Of a stretch of DNA of 33,510 nt, positions 25,504-33,510 are shown piece by piece. Position 1 is the stretch's first letter, and every line of letters begins with the position of its first letter. A model generated the notes under the pieces. The model was not told where the DNA came from. It saw only the letters and a program-made list of their open reading frames with translations, and made no database searches. This DNA is from CAYPEL01 sp964409635 (GTDB lineage Bacteria > Pseudomonadota > Gammaproteobacteria > DSM-19610): the NCBI GenBank assembly GCA_964409635.1, contig CAYPEL010000009.1, positions 1 through 33,510 of the forward strand, given 5' to 3'. Made by a program: the position numbers and the translations under genes.

Positions 25504-28002
25504 CTAACTGTTATTGAGCAGCAGCATGGGGCTTTGTTGTTTAACTTTTCGCGTTGACCAGTAACCCGCAGCTCCGATTAATAACGAACAGGCCAGTGGT
25601 GTAATGATCCAAAGCAACCAGTTAAAGCTGTGGTCTAATTTCAATAACTGACTGTACAACACCCAAAGTATGGCTTCAGCGCCAATAATGGCAACAACAC
25701 CAGCGAAAAATCCCAGCAACAAGAATTCCGCCAACTGTGCCTGACCGAGCTGTTTACTGTTTGCACCCAGGGTTCGCATCAGTGCACCTTCGTAGAGTCG
25801 CTCATCCTGGCTCGCTGTGAGTGCGGCATACAGGACAATAAAGCCGGCCAGTAGCAAGAACACAAACACGTATTCCACAATGTGTGTGATTTGGCCAAAT
25901 ATGCGCTGTGCCTGCGCCAACACCCGATCCATTTCGATCAATGTCACAGCGGGAAAGGCACGTACCAGTTCACCGAGCACCGGCTTTTTTCCAGATGGCA
26001 TGTAAAAACTTGTCATATACGTCGACGGCAAGTCATCAAGCACGCCAGGCGGGAAGATCATATAAAAGTTTGGCCGAAAGGAATCCCATTGCACCGAGCG
26101 GATACTGAGCACCCGTGCCTGCAATGGTTGTGCACCAATGGTAAATCCCAACTCGTCGTTTAATTGAATACCCAGCCGTTCCGCCAGTTTGGATTCGACC
26201 GATACCAACGGCTGATTTTTATCCTGCGCTTCCAGCCAGCGGCCATCCAGAATTTTATTATCGTCCTGCAGCGTGAGAGTCCAGGTCAAATTCAACTCAC
26301 GGTTAAGCGCATTATCACCTTGGGCTTCTTTGCTGACGGCTTTGCGCACCGGCTCATTGTTAATAGTTACCAAACGGCCACGCACCATCGGGTAGAGTTG
26401 GGTGGCTTCAATAGCGTGACTGGCCAGTAATTGCTGCACAGCATCGGCCTGCTCCGGCAGTATATTCACGGCGAAATGGTTCGGCGTATCGGCCGGTAGC
26501 TGCTGTGTCCAGGTGGTGATCAATTCATTCCGCACCAGTGCGATCACCAGCATCGCCATGAAAGCCAGGCCGAAGGCACTGATCTGACTGAGCGTAAGTT
26601 GACGGCGGCGCCATAAATTATTCAAGCCAAAACGCCAGGCAACACCCAGGCGTGACTGCAGGCTTCGGCTCAATGCCAGTAGCGCAAAGCTCAGCACAAA
26701 CAACACCAGTACCATGGCCACCGCGCCGAGCAGGGCCGAGAAGACCAACCGGATGTCATTGGTATAGCGCCAGATCAGAAAAAACACCGTGCCCACTGCA
26801 AAGCTGTAGACCATCCAGGCATTACCGGGTATTGGCAACAGATCCCGGCGCAACACCCGCAGTGGCGGTACGTCTTTCAAACGCATCACCGGCGGAAGCG
26901 CAAAGCCGATTAACATTGCCGCGCCCGTGACGAAGCCGAGCAGGAACGGCTGGAAACCGGTGGATAATGGCGCCACTGGCAACAGATCAGACAGTACCGC
27001 CAGCAGCCCGGCTTGCATCACCCAGCCAAGCATTCCCCCGGCCGCGCTTGCGACCACACCTAACACCACTAACTGCATCAGGTACAGACCCAGCAACGCC
27101 TGCTGAGACAAGCCTAAACAGCGCAACATCGCGCTGACATCAAAGTGGCGTTCACTGTAACGGCGTACCACAATGGCAATCGCCACACCCGCCAGAATCA
27201 CCGCGACCATAATAGCCAGCCCCAGATAGCGCTCTGCCCGTTCCAGTGCCGCCCCCAGCGCACGCCGGCCTTCGTGCACACCGATGATACTGTGGCTGGC
27301 ATCCAGCTGCGGTTTTAACCAGTCAAGGTAAGCATCCAGATCGGTTTTATCACCGGCGAACAAATATTGATATGCCAACCGGCTACCGGGCTGCACCACG
27401 CCAGTCGCGGCCACATCGTGCTGGTTAATCAACAGCCGTGGTGATACACCAAATACTTCGCCTGCCTGTCCAGGCTCGAACGTCAGCACGCGTGTAATTC
27501 GTAAAGATAATTTCCCCACTGTCACACTATCGCCCGTAGAGAGGTTCAGCCGGGATAAAATCGCCGGTGCTGCCCAGGCCTCGCCCGATAACGGAATCGA
27601 ACGTGTTTCGCTATCGGGGGCGTAAGACTCGCTCGCGATACGCAGTCGTCCGCGTAACGGAAACCGGTTATCCACAGCGCGCACGCTGGACAGTTGCAAT
27701 TTATCGCCATTCACAACCATACTGGCAAATTGCAGGCTCTCGCTGCTTTGCAGATTGAAGGCGGTCGCCTGTTGCAACAGGGTTTTATTCACCGGCCGCG
27801 GACTTTTCAAAATCAGATCCGCACCCAGAAAATCCGCTGATTGATTGACCATGCCGCGCGCCAGCCGGTCGGTCATAAAACTGATCGAAGTGGTCGCAGT
27901 CACCGCCAGCACCAAAGCGATAAAAAGTATCCGCAACTCACCGGCACGCCAGTCACGCGCCAGCAGGCGTAACGCCAACCGCCACTGTGAAAATACTTTC
28001 AT
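25504..28002 (-). CDS. ybbP: FtsX/MacB-type ABC permease YbbP
   Basis: The 832-residue integral membrane protein begins RLALRLLARDWRAGELRILFIALVLAV, typical of YbbP. It has a large periplasmic MacB-like domain (about 45-250), a set of membrane helices (about 255-480), and a second periplasmic domain (about 500-690). A final FtsX block follows (VEYVFVFLLLAGFIVLYAALTASQDERLYEGALMRTLGANSKQL). E. coli YbbP is of similar size. Its start overlaps the ybbA stop by four bases (ATGA). With YbbA it should form a mechanotransducing or lipid-related ABC complex; the E. coli pair's substrate is not established. The role is inferred from the neighbours, and TesA is encoded divergently as in E. coli. Confidence 0.93.
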   Translation of the reverse strand: MKVFSQWRLALRLLARDWRAGELRILFIALVLAVTATTSISFMTDRLARGMVNQSADFLGADLILKSPRPVNKTLLQQATAFNLQSSESLQFASMVVNGDKLQLSSVRAVDNRFPLRGRLRIASESYAPDSETRSIPLSGEAWAAPAILSRLNLSTGDSVTVGKLSLRITRVLTFEPGQAGEVFGVSPRLLINQHDVAATGVVQPGSRLAYQYLFAGDKTDLDAYLDWLKPQLDASHSIIGVHEGRRALGAALERAERYLGLAIMVAVILAGVAIAIVVRRYSERHFDVSAMLRCLGLSQQALLGLYLMQLVVLGVVASAAGGMLGWVMQAGLLAVLSDLLPVAPLSTGFQPFLLGFVTGAAMLIGFALPPVMRLKDVPPLRVLRRDLLPIPGNAWMVYSFAVGTVFFLIWRYTNDIRLVFSALLGAVAMVLVLFVLSFALLALSRSLQSRLGVAWRFGLNNLWRRRQLTLSQISAFGLAFMAMLVIALVRNELITTWTQQLPADTPNHFAVNILPEQADAVQQLLASHAIEATQLYPMVRGRLVTINNEPVRKAVSKEAQGDNALNRELNLTWTLTLQDDNKILDGRWLEAQDKNQPLVSVESKLAERLGIQLNDELGFTIGAQPLQARVLSIRSVQWDSFRPNFYMIFPPGVLDDLPSTYMTSFYMPSGKKPVLGELVRAFPAVTLIEMDRVLAQAQRIFGQITHIVEYVFVFLLLAGFIVLYAALTASQDERLYEGALMRTLGANSKQLGQAQLAEFLLLGFFAGVVAIIGAEAILWVLYSQLLKLDHSFNWLLWIITPLACSLLIGAAGYWSTRKVKQQSPMLLLNNS

Positions 28003-28697
28003 GAACCGCCCGTTCCATTGACCACACGACCGGCATCAATCCGTATTTTCCGGTCACAGCGGATAGCCAGGCTTTCATCGTGCGTCACCAGCACCAGCGT
28101 CGTGCCCTGCTCTGCATTCAACTCAAATAAAAGATCAATAATCACCTTGCCCGTGGCACTGTCCAAATTACCCGTCGGCTCATCGGCAAACAGAATCGAC
28201 GGCTGAACCGCAAAGGCGCGCGCCAGGGCGACACGTTGCTGCTCACCGCCCGACAATTGTTTTGGGTAATGCGTCAAACGCTCACCTAAGCCAACGCGCG
28301 CCAACAACTGCGTGGCACGATCACGCGCATCGCCTCTGCCCGCCAGTTCTAGCGGCAACATCACATTTTCCAGCGCCGTCAGGGCCGGCAATAACTGAAA
28401 CGACTGAAACACAAAGCCGGCCAAACGGCGGCGCACGTCGGCGCGGCCGTCTTCATCTAGCGTCGACAAATTATTCCCATCCAGGTGAACTTCACCGCTG
28501 CTCGGCAGGTCCAATCCCGCGAGTAACCCAAGTAAAGTCGATTTACCCGAACCCGACACCCCCACAATGGCCACCGACTCTGCCGCATGGATTTTTATCT
28601 CCACATCGGTCAGAATATCCAGCCAGCCGTTGGCTGTCTGCACACGTTTGGACAGGCCGCTGGCGGCGACCCGAATAGTATTCTGATTGGCTGACAT
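27999..28697 (-). CDS. ybbA: ABC ATPase YbbA
   Basis: The ATG at 28697 gives 232 residues beginning MSANQNTIRVAASGLSKRVQ, the position where E. coli YbbA begins. A longer frame to 28769 adds residues unlike the family and runs through the tesA signal peptide. The ATPase has Walker A GVSGSGKST, Q-loop FVFQSFQLLP, signature LSGGEQQRVALARAF, Walker B ILFADEPTGNLD and H-loop VTHD. It is a LolD/MacB-class ATPase and powers YbbP, which it overlaps by four bases. Its start codon shares two bases with the tesA start on the other strand. A possible ribosome-binding site (AGGG) is 12-13 bases upstream. Confidence 0.93.
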   Translation of the reverse strand: MSANQNTIRVAASGLSKRVQTANGWLDILTDVEIKIHAAESVAIVGVSGSGKSTLLGLLAGLDLPSSGEVHLDGNNLSTLDEDGRADVRRRLAGFVFQSFQLLPALTALENVMLPLELAGRGDARDRATQLLARVGLGERLTHYPKQLSGGEQQRVALARAFAVQPSILFADEPTGNLDSATGKVIIDLLFELNAEQGTTLVLVTHDESLAIRCDRKIRIDAGRVVNGTGGS

Positions 28698-29337
28698 GAA
28701 AATAAAGACCCTGTTACTGTTATTAATCCCGTTTCTATTGTCGTTACAGACCGTGCACGCAGACAACATACTGGTAGTCGGCGACAGCCTGAGCGCCGCC
28801 TACGGCATACCGGTCGAACAAGGCTGGGTGCATCTACTGCAACAACGCCTCGCCAGCGCCGAACCCCCACATACCAGCTTCACCAACGCCAGCATAAGCG
28901 GCGACACCACCGCCAACGCACGCACACGGCTCAAATCGATCATCGCCCAGCAAACACCCGACATTGTCATCATCGAAGTCGGCGGTAACGATGCCTTGCG
29001 CGGCTTATCCCTTAGCGCCATGTACGACAACCTGGCAGAGATGATTAAAACCGCGCAACAACACAAAGCAAAAGTACTGCTCGTCGGCGTCGATATACCA
29101 CCTAACTATGGCCCAGTTTACACAGAAAAGTTCCGCTCGGTATACAGCGATCTGGCAAAGGAATTTCAGGTCGCGCTGTTACCTTCGCTGCTTGAAAATA
29201 TTGGCACAAAACCTGAACTGATGCAGGCCGATGGGATTCATCCTAATGGCAAGGCACAGCCGATGATGGCGGCGTTAGTAGAGAAGTATTTGTTGCCGAT
29301 GCTAGGACAAAGCCTGAACTTGAAAGTGGATCAATAA
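28696..29337 (+). CDS. tesA: Periplasmic esterase TesA (arylesterase / thioesterase I)
   Basis: From the ATG at 28696 the protein has 213 residues; an in-frame TTG at 28687 would add MAD. The signal peptide MKIKTLLLLLIPFLLSLQ ends in TVHA, so the enzyme is periplasmic. SGNH-hydrolase blocks are complete: block I GDSLSAAYG with the catalytic serine, block II NASISGDTTANA, block III VGGNDALRG, and block V DGIHPNGKAQ with Asp and His. E. coli TesA hydrolyses acyl-CoA, aryl esters and lysophospholipids. The gene is divergent from ybbA-ybbP, an order also found in E. coli. The start has no evident Shine-Dalgarno, which fits its crowded position over the ybbA start. Confidence 0.94.
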   Translation: MKIKTLLLLLIPFLLSLQTVHADNILVVGDSLSAAYGIPVEQGWVHLLQQRLASAEPPHTSFTNASISGDTTANARTRLKSIIAQQTPDIVIIEVGGNDALRGLSLSAMYDNLAEMIKTAQQHKAKVLLVGVDIPPNYGPVYTEKFRSVYSDLAKEFQVALLPSLLENIGTKPELMQADGIHPNGKAQPMMAALVEKYLLPMLGQSLNLKVDQ

Positions 29338-30160
29338 TTTTTCGATATTTGACCCCAGCATGGAGATTGTTTAAATATCCAATAAATTCCGGGGAGGATG
29401 GTTTGGATCAAACAATGTTGTTCCGCCATTTTTTACGCTTTTCCATTCTAATGGAGCAAGCGTTGCAATCAATAGAAACGCTGCAACAATACGCCCCCAT
29501 TATATCCAAATTACGAGAACCTGTCCGATACCTCATCGATTCACATAGCAGCCGCATGTGATGATGCTTATGCAATACCACTCGCGGCAATGCTGCGTTC
29601 CTTGACAGACCATCTTGGGGCGGGCCGCTCGGTCGTAGCGCATATGTACTGGCCAAGTCCGACCGGACACTTTTTTAGAGAATTTTCAGAGTTTATTGAT
29701 GACTGATCACCATTCGGCGTATGTAGTCTTACAAGGTTGTAGTATTTCATGTAAGCGGCCACATCATTTTTCATATGCTCACGGGTAGTTTGAGCCACTT
29801 TAAAGATCCATTCGTGTTTAAGGCTTCCAAAGAAGCGTTCAACCACGGCATTATCCCAACACGCGCCGACATCGCCCATGCTCGCTCGTATACCCTATTC
29901 ATCCAGCAATTTCCGGTCACTATGAAAGACCAGCCCCTGATGGAGAATGTTGGCCAAGTAGAGGCACTCTAGCAATAAAAGTTTGTAAAACACAAACATG
30001 ATAACGCAATCATGTATTTCTGCTTTACCCATGCAGAGTCACATATATCTTGTGTAAATAATAGGTTATACGCCCTTACTGGCATATAAGATGTGTAGTT
30101 GGCGCAGAATATGCAACAGGGTGATAGCAAGATTAATTTCCGTAACCTGGTACGAAGAGA
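29338..30160. other. Gene-poor stretch with IS debris
   Basis: This 823-base interval between tesA and a small exported protein contains one IS3-type transposase remnant (29655-29970). A 70-codon plus frame at 29349-29561 (with ETLQQYAPIISKLREPV) is unrecognised and may be chance. 29971-30160 is AT-rich and should contain the promoter of the downstream gene, but no convincing hexamer pair was found. Confidence 0.5.
29655..29970 (-). pseudogene. IS3-family transposase (OrfB) remnant
   Basis: Minus-strand translation gives GLVFHSDR, KLLDE, a TAG stop, then GIRASMGDVGACWDNAVVER, FFGSLKHEWIF and MKNDVAAYMKYYNLVRLHT, the C-terminal rve integrase core of IS3-family OrfB. The second catalytic Asp (HSDR) and the Glu (NAVVERFF) are visible. 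About ten residues between HSDRG and the following LLDEYG block appear deleted, and the tyrosine has become a stop. No N-terminal half or OrfA is present. CCGACCGGACA at about 29657-29669 may be the surviving terminal repeat; its partner was not found. The element is inactive. Confidence 0.8.
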
Positions 30161-30586
30161 ATGGCAAAGCAAGAGATAAACAGCAACCTGTCAGCAGTAC
30201 TACTGACCGTAGGTTTGATGATCACAGCCGTGTCAGTCAACGCTGAACACAATGGTTTTATCTTAAAGCATGCAGATTCAGATAAATACCAGTGGCGGCA
30301 GGTGGCCGATGACTTTTCGCTTAGCGAATACAGAGAAATCTACCGTCATAACAAGCGTGTCATACGATCAACTGTGAGGTTATATTCAGAGAGTGCAGCG
30401 CAGTCGATAGGGCTACCTGAAAAAGCAAGGCAATTGATCGGGGTGGCTACAGGCGCAGCCTCTAGCCTGCTCACCAATCACGATATACGATTCCGTTTGA
30501 ATAATGAAAAAACATTTGCACTTGAGGTCAGAGATCCCGCCAAAAATAACAGGGCTCTATATCTAAACTATAAGCTGAAGTGGTAA
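30161..30586 (+). CDS. Small exported protein of unknown function (141 aa)
   Basis: The N-terminus MAKQEINSNLSAVLLTVGLM ending ITAVSVNAEH is a plausible Sec signal peptide, so the mature protein of about 113 residues is periplasmic or outer-membrane bound. The mature part is rich in basic and aromatic residues (YQWRQVADDFSLSEYREIYRHNKRVIRSTVRLYSES) and ends in beta-like strands (IRFRLNNEKTFALEVRDP, ALYLNYKLKW). This could suit a small beta-barrel or an envelope-binding protein. No domain was recognised. The AAGAGA before the ATG is too close for a good ribosome-binding site. The gene is isolated next to IS debris, so it may be a recent arrival. It is convergent with the ABC permease gene. Confidence 0.55.
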   Translation: MAKQEINSNLSAVLLTVGLMITAVSVNAEHNGFILKHADSDKYQWRQVADDFSLSEYREIYRHNKRVIRSTVRLYSESAAQSIGLPEKARQLIGVATGAASSLLTNHDIRFRLNNEKTFALEVRDPAKNNRALYLNYKLKW

Positions 30587-30647
30587 AAATAATAATCCCG
30601 AAATAGGAATTAAAATCCATTTTGAATAACCGGATATCAAATACTGA

Positions 30648-31409
30648 TTATTGCTTCAACCGATAGCCCGTCTTAAACATCCACCAAACGATAAGCAGGC
30701 AAACTCCCAGAAATACTAGTATAACAGCCAAACTCAGCCCTACGCTGACATCAGACACTTCGAAGAAGCTCCAGCGGAAACCACTTATCAAATAGACTAC
30801 CGGGTTGAACAGGGTGACGGTCTGCCAGGCAGGCGGCAGCATATTGATCGAGTAGAAGCTACCGCCTAGAAACACCAGCGGCGTTATCACCAAAAGCGGG
30901 ATGAGTTGGAGCTTTTCAAAATTGTCGGCCCACAGGCCAATGATGAAACCAAACAGGCTGAAGGAAATGCAGGTTAATATCAGGAATGCCATCATCCAGA
31001 GCGGGTGGGCAATCTCCAGGGGCACAAATAATCCGGCTGTCGCCAAAATAATCAAGCCTATTATGAATGACTTGGTCGCCGCTGCACCTACATACCCAAG
31101 CAAAATCTCAATAAACGAAATCGGCGCGGACATAACTTCGTAGATGGTACCGTTAAATTTTGGAAAGAATATTCCGAAAGAGGCATTGGAAATACTCTGG
31201 GTCAGTAAGGCCAGCATGATCAGCCCGGGAACAATGAAGGCACCGTAAGACACACCATCGATCTGTTCTATGCGCGAACCAATGGCTGATCCAAACACCA
31301 CGAAATAAAGGGATGTGGATAAAACCGGTGACACAAAACTCTGCAGCAGCGTCTCCCAGGCACGCAGCATTTCGTATTTGTAGATGACCTTGACAGCTTG
31401 TTTATTCAT
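30648..31409 (-). CDS. ABC-2 type permease, YadH-like
   Basis: The 253-residue inner-membrane protein has about six hydrophobic helices (SPVLSTSLYFVVFGSAIG, FIVPGLIMLALLTQSISNASFGIFFPKF, SFIIGLIILATAGLFV, LIPLLVITPLVFLGGSFYSI, AVILVFLGVCLLIVWWMF). The ABC-2 signature lies in the PLLVITPLVFLGGSFYSINMLPPAWQ segment. Length (E. coli YadH 256) and the SFGIFFPKFNGTIYEVMSAPIS block match YadH/NodJ exporters. Substrate unknown; polysaccharide, lipid and drug export all occur in the family. Its start overlaps the ATPase gene stop by four bases, indicating an obligate pair. Confidence 0.92.
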   Translation of the reverse strand: MNKQAVKVIYKYEMLRAWETLLQSFVSPVLSTSLYFVVFGSAIGSRIEQIDGVSYGAFIVPGLIMLALLTQSISNASFGIFFPKFNGTIYEVMSAPISFIEILLGYVGAAATKSFIIGLIILATAGLFVPLEIAHPLWMMAFLILTCISFSLFGFIIGLWADNFEKLQLIPLLVITPLVFLGGSFYSINMLPPAWQTVTLFNPVVYLISGFRWSFFEVSDVSVGLSLAVILVFLGVCLLIVWWMFKTGYRLKQ

Positions 31410-32332
31410 GGCCTGGCGTTCACCAAATTGATAAAAATATCTTCCAACGAACTTTGCGTGGTTTGAATGTCTTTTATCGGCAACCCCGCCACACTGATGG
31501 CTCGCAGTAGCGCATCAACACCTGTTCTGTTTTCATGCGGATTATAAGCATAAGTGAGCCGGCCACCACGGCTTGAAAGATCCAGCGCCCAGTCAGAAAG
31601 CGCCTCAGGCACGGCAGATAGGGGTTCATTTAGCGTAATAATTATCTGCTTGGTTCCCAGTTTATGCATTAAAGACTGCTTGTCATCCACCAGTAACAAT
31701 TCTCCTTCACTGATGATACCAACGCGATCAGCAATGGCTTCTGCCTCGTCTATATAGTGGGTAGTCAGGATGATGGTGACACCCGATTCACGCAAACGCC
31801 CTACTTGCGCCCACATATCCTTACGCAGCTCGACATCCACACCGGCTGTTGGTTCGTCCAGGAATAATACCCTGGGTTCATGCGACAGCGCCTTACCAAT
31901 CAACACCCGGCGCTTCATGCCCCCAGATAATGTCATCAGGGCATTGTCTTTCTTATCCCATAACGACAGGTCTTTGAGTAATTTCTCGATGTACGCTGGG
32001 TCCGGCTGTTTACCAAACAAGCCACGGCTGAAGCACAGGGTATTCCACACCGTTTCAAAAGCGCCGAGGGTCAACTCCTGAGGAACCAGGCCGATCAAGC
32101 TGCGCGTTTGGCGATAAGCTGACACATTGTCGTACCCATCGACTGTCACCGTTCCTGTAGTGGCGTTAACAATACCGCAAATTATCGAGATTAACGTAGT
32201 CTTACCCGCACCATTTGGTCCTAGCAGCGCCAGGATTTCACCACGGGTAATGTCCAGGTTCACAGACTTCAGGGCTTGATAACCACCGGCGTATGTTTTT
32301 GACAGGTTTGAGACAGAGACTATGGGTTGCAT
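31406..32332 (-). CDS. ABC-2 exporter ATPase, YadG-like
   Basis: The 308-residue protein equals E. coli YadG in length. It has Walker A GPNGAGKTT, Q-loop LVPQELTLG, signature LSGGMKRRVLIGKAL, Walker B VLFLDEPTAGVD and H-loop TTHYIDEAEAI, then a C-terminal domain ending SLEDIFINLVNARP, as in YadG/CcmA/NodI ATPases. It drives the permease encoded next, with which its end overlaps by four bases. The mechanosensitive channel gene precedes it by 20 bases on the same strand, so one transcript may carry all three. Substrate cannot be read from sequence. Confidence 0.94.
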   Translation of the reverse strand: MQPIVSVSNLSKTYAGGYQALKSVNLDITRGEILALLGPNGAGKTTLISIICGIVNATTGTVTVDGYDNVSAYRQTRSLIGLVPQELTLGAFETVWNTLCFSRGLFGKQPDPAYIEKLLKDLSLWDKKDNALMTLSGGMKRRVLIGKALSHEPRVLFLDEPTAGVDVELRKDMWAQVGRLRESGVTIILTTHYIDEAEAIADRVGIISEGELLLVDDKQSLMHKLGTKQIIITLNEPLSAVPEALSDWALDLSSRGGRLTYAYNPHENRTGVDALLRAISVAGLPIKDIQTTQSSLEDIFINLVNARP

Positions 32333-32352
32333 TAAATGGTTTTAGAGGCAAG

Positions 32353-33444
32353 CTAATTTTCCGGCTTTAGGCCTGACTCCGGCATTTCCTTGATATAAAG
32401 ATCCTGCTTGCTAAAAGGTATTTCAATATTTTCACGGGTGAAACGTTTATAGACTTCAGTCAGCAGTAAATCAATCGCCCTGCCACGCAAGGAAGGCTCC
32501 TGTACCCAACAGAGTAAATCGAAGTTCAAGCTTGAGTCACCAAAAGCCCGGAAGCGTACCCGGGGTTCCGGATCTTTGCAGGCCATTGCATTATTTTGCG
32601 CTACATCCATTAACAGTTCACGCACCTGGTCGACATCCGAACCGTAAGCAATGCCAACCGGGATACGAATCCGGTACTTTTGATGTGGTCCTCCAGATTC
32701 GTTGACAATTTTGGAATTGCCCATGATGGAGTTCGGGATGGTCAGTTCGACATCATCGCGTGTCAGCATGCGCGTACTGCGAATACCAATCTTAGTAATT
32801 TCTCCACGCTCTTTAGAATCCAGCACGACGTAATCGCCTATTTTATAAGGCATATCTGCCAGGATAAATACACCTGAAAACAAATTGGCCAATGTATCCT
32901 TGGCTGCAAAACCCACTGCAATACCGACAATACCCGCCGATGCCAGCCATGCGGTCATGTCGATATTCCAGGTTTCGAAGATTAAATAAATGGCTATAGC
33001 GACAATAAGAATAACCGCCAGGTTCTCGAATAAGGGCGCCGTTGCGGGCTGTAGAAATTTTGGCGATTTAGTATCGGAAACCTGGCCACGTAAAATCGCT
33101 TTCGACATGCGCACCAGAAAAACCATCCAGACAAAAACACCGATGGACTGGAGCAGAGAAATGAGTCCGGCCTGTAACTTGTCTGTTATCGGCAGTAAGC
33201 GAACAGCCAGGGACAGACCGAACATCAATACAGTATAACTCAGCGGTGTCCGCAAGGCGGCAAAGATGGCGTCATCCAGTGTCGATGTGGTGCGGGCTGA
33301 TAGTTTCTTCAGTAATCCAATTAGCCCCCATACAATGAAGCGGGAAAACAGTACCGTAATAACAACGACAATGCCCGCCTGAATATAGGGCCGCCCGCCG
33401 AATAGTTCGAGAACCGGGTTCAGGAATTCTTGTAATTGATCCAT
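32353..33444 (-). CDS. MscS-family mechanosensitive channel
   Basis: The 363-residue protein has four to five transmembrane segments in its first 190 residues. The pore helix follows, with the glycine/alanine pattern WLASAGIVGIAVGFAAKDTLANLFSGVFILAD, then the MscS beta domain (YKIGDYVVLDSKERGEITKIGIRSTRMLTRDDVELTIPNSIM) and an alpha/beta C-terminal domain. Like other small MscS proteins it should form a heptamer in the inner membrane and release solutes on hypo-osmotic shock. It is somewhat longer than E. coli MscS (286) owing to an extra N-terminal helical region, like the YbdG/YnaI-type variants. It precedes the ABC exporter genes by 20 bases. Confidence 0.93.
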   Translation of the reverse strand: MDQLQEFLNPVLELFGGRPYIQAGIVVVITVLFSRFIVWGLIGLLKKLSARTTSTLDDAIFAALRTPLSYTVLMFGLSLAVRLLPITDKLQAGLISLLQSIGVFVWMVFLVRMSKAILRGQVSDTKSPKFLQPATAPLFENLAVILIVAIAIYLIFETWNIDMTAWLASAGIVGIAVGFAAKDTLANLFSGVFILADMPYKIGDYVVLDSKERGEITKIGIRSTRMLTRDDVELTIPNSIMGNSKIVNESGGPHQKYRIRIPVGIAYGSDVDQVRELLMDVAQNNAMACKDPEPRVRFRAFGDSSLNFDLLCWVQEPSLRGRAIDLLLTEVYKRFTRENIEIPFSKQDLYIKEMPESGLKPEN

Positions 33445-33474
33445 GGTACTGAAGTGTACATGGATTTAGCCGGA

Positions 33475-33510
33475 TTAGAAAAAACGCGTACCGGTGACTA
33501 TCATCTGCTC
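33475..33510 (-). CDS. Possible C-terminal tail of an upstream gene (cut by window edge)
   Basis: From the right edge the minus strand reads EQMIVTGTRFF and then TAA at 33475-33477, 30 bases upstream of the MscS start. It may be the end of the gene preceding mscS. Eleven residues are too few to name it, and an unrelated open frame remains possible. Confidence 0.3.
   Translation of the reverse strand, partial: EQMIVTGTRFF

Noticed and set aside
28697..28769. Extended N-terminus for YbbA from 28769
   Set aside because: The extra 24 residues do not resemble the family and are antisense to the tesA signal peptide.
29349..29561. 70-codon plus frame between tesA and the IS remnant
   Set aside because: No ribosome-binding site, no recognised similarity, and it lies in debris; kept only as a note in the gap entry.

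Overview
The window looks like a chromosomal segment of a non-enteric gammaproteobacterium with moderate GC. The evidence is gene order plus protein similarity recalled from known families. icd / nudJ-mnmA-hflD / purB, qmcA-nfeD and the head-to-head tesA / ybbA-ybbP pair are all arrangements known from E. coli. No prophage, CRISPR array, tRNA or rRNA was seen. Apart from one decayed IS3-family transposase, the region is mostly housekeeping genes with a few lineage-specific envelope genes.

Layout. 1-1248 (minus): the 5' end of NADP-isocitrate dehydrogenase and an exported protein of unknown function that ends in a clear terminator. 1543-8239 (plus): nudJ, mnmA, hflD, then aconitase A, then purB. 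acnA sits between hflD and purB, which are neighbours in E. coli. It is preceded by two large palindromic repeats, and a third copy follows purB. 8423-10864 (minus): a membrane GGDEF-EAL protein. 11303-14158 (plus): a DUF7931-like protein, a small secretin-like exported protein, and the SPFH protein QmcA with its NfeD partner. 14200-15901 (minus): an exported DUF4412-like protein and a lipoprotein alpha/beta hydrolase. 16389-20153 (plus): cobalamin-dependent methionine synthase MetH. 20294-22471 (minus): a lipoprotein joining a PQQ sugar-dehydrogenase-like propeller to a dihaem cytochrome c region. 22635-28697 (minus): ybbA, ybbP, a spermidine-synthase-like protein, a small ORF and an MsbA-type ABC exporter, all collinear. 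28696-29337 (plus): tesA. 29338-30160: IS3 debris and unassigned DNA. 30161-30586 (plus): a small exported protein. 30648-33444 (minus): a YadG/YadH-type ABC exporter and an MscS-family channel.

The metabolic genes cover the TCA cycle (icd, acnA), purine synthesis (purB), one-carbon/methionine metabolism (metH) and tRNA wobble thiolation (mnmA). Much of the rest concerns the envelope: QmcA/NfeD, several ABC systems, MscS, TesA and a membrane c-di-GMP enzyme.

The most notable non-coding signal is a family of three 117-171 bp palindromes. They share a conserved core but have divergent, still self-complementary arms. Two copies differ at six arm positions, and each change is matched on the opposite arm. 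No wholly new multi-gene system could be supported. The palindromes, the orphan mini-secretin and the PQQ/dihaem fusion are the best candidates for follow-up.
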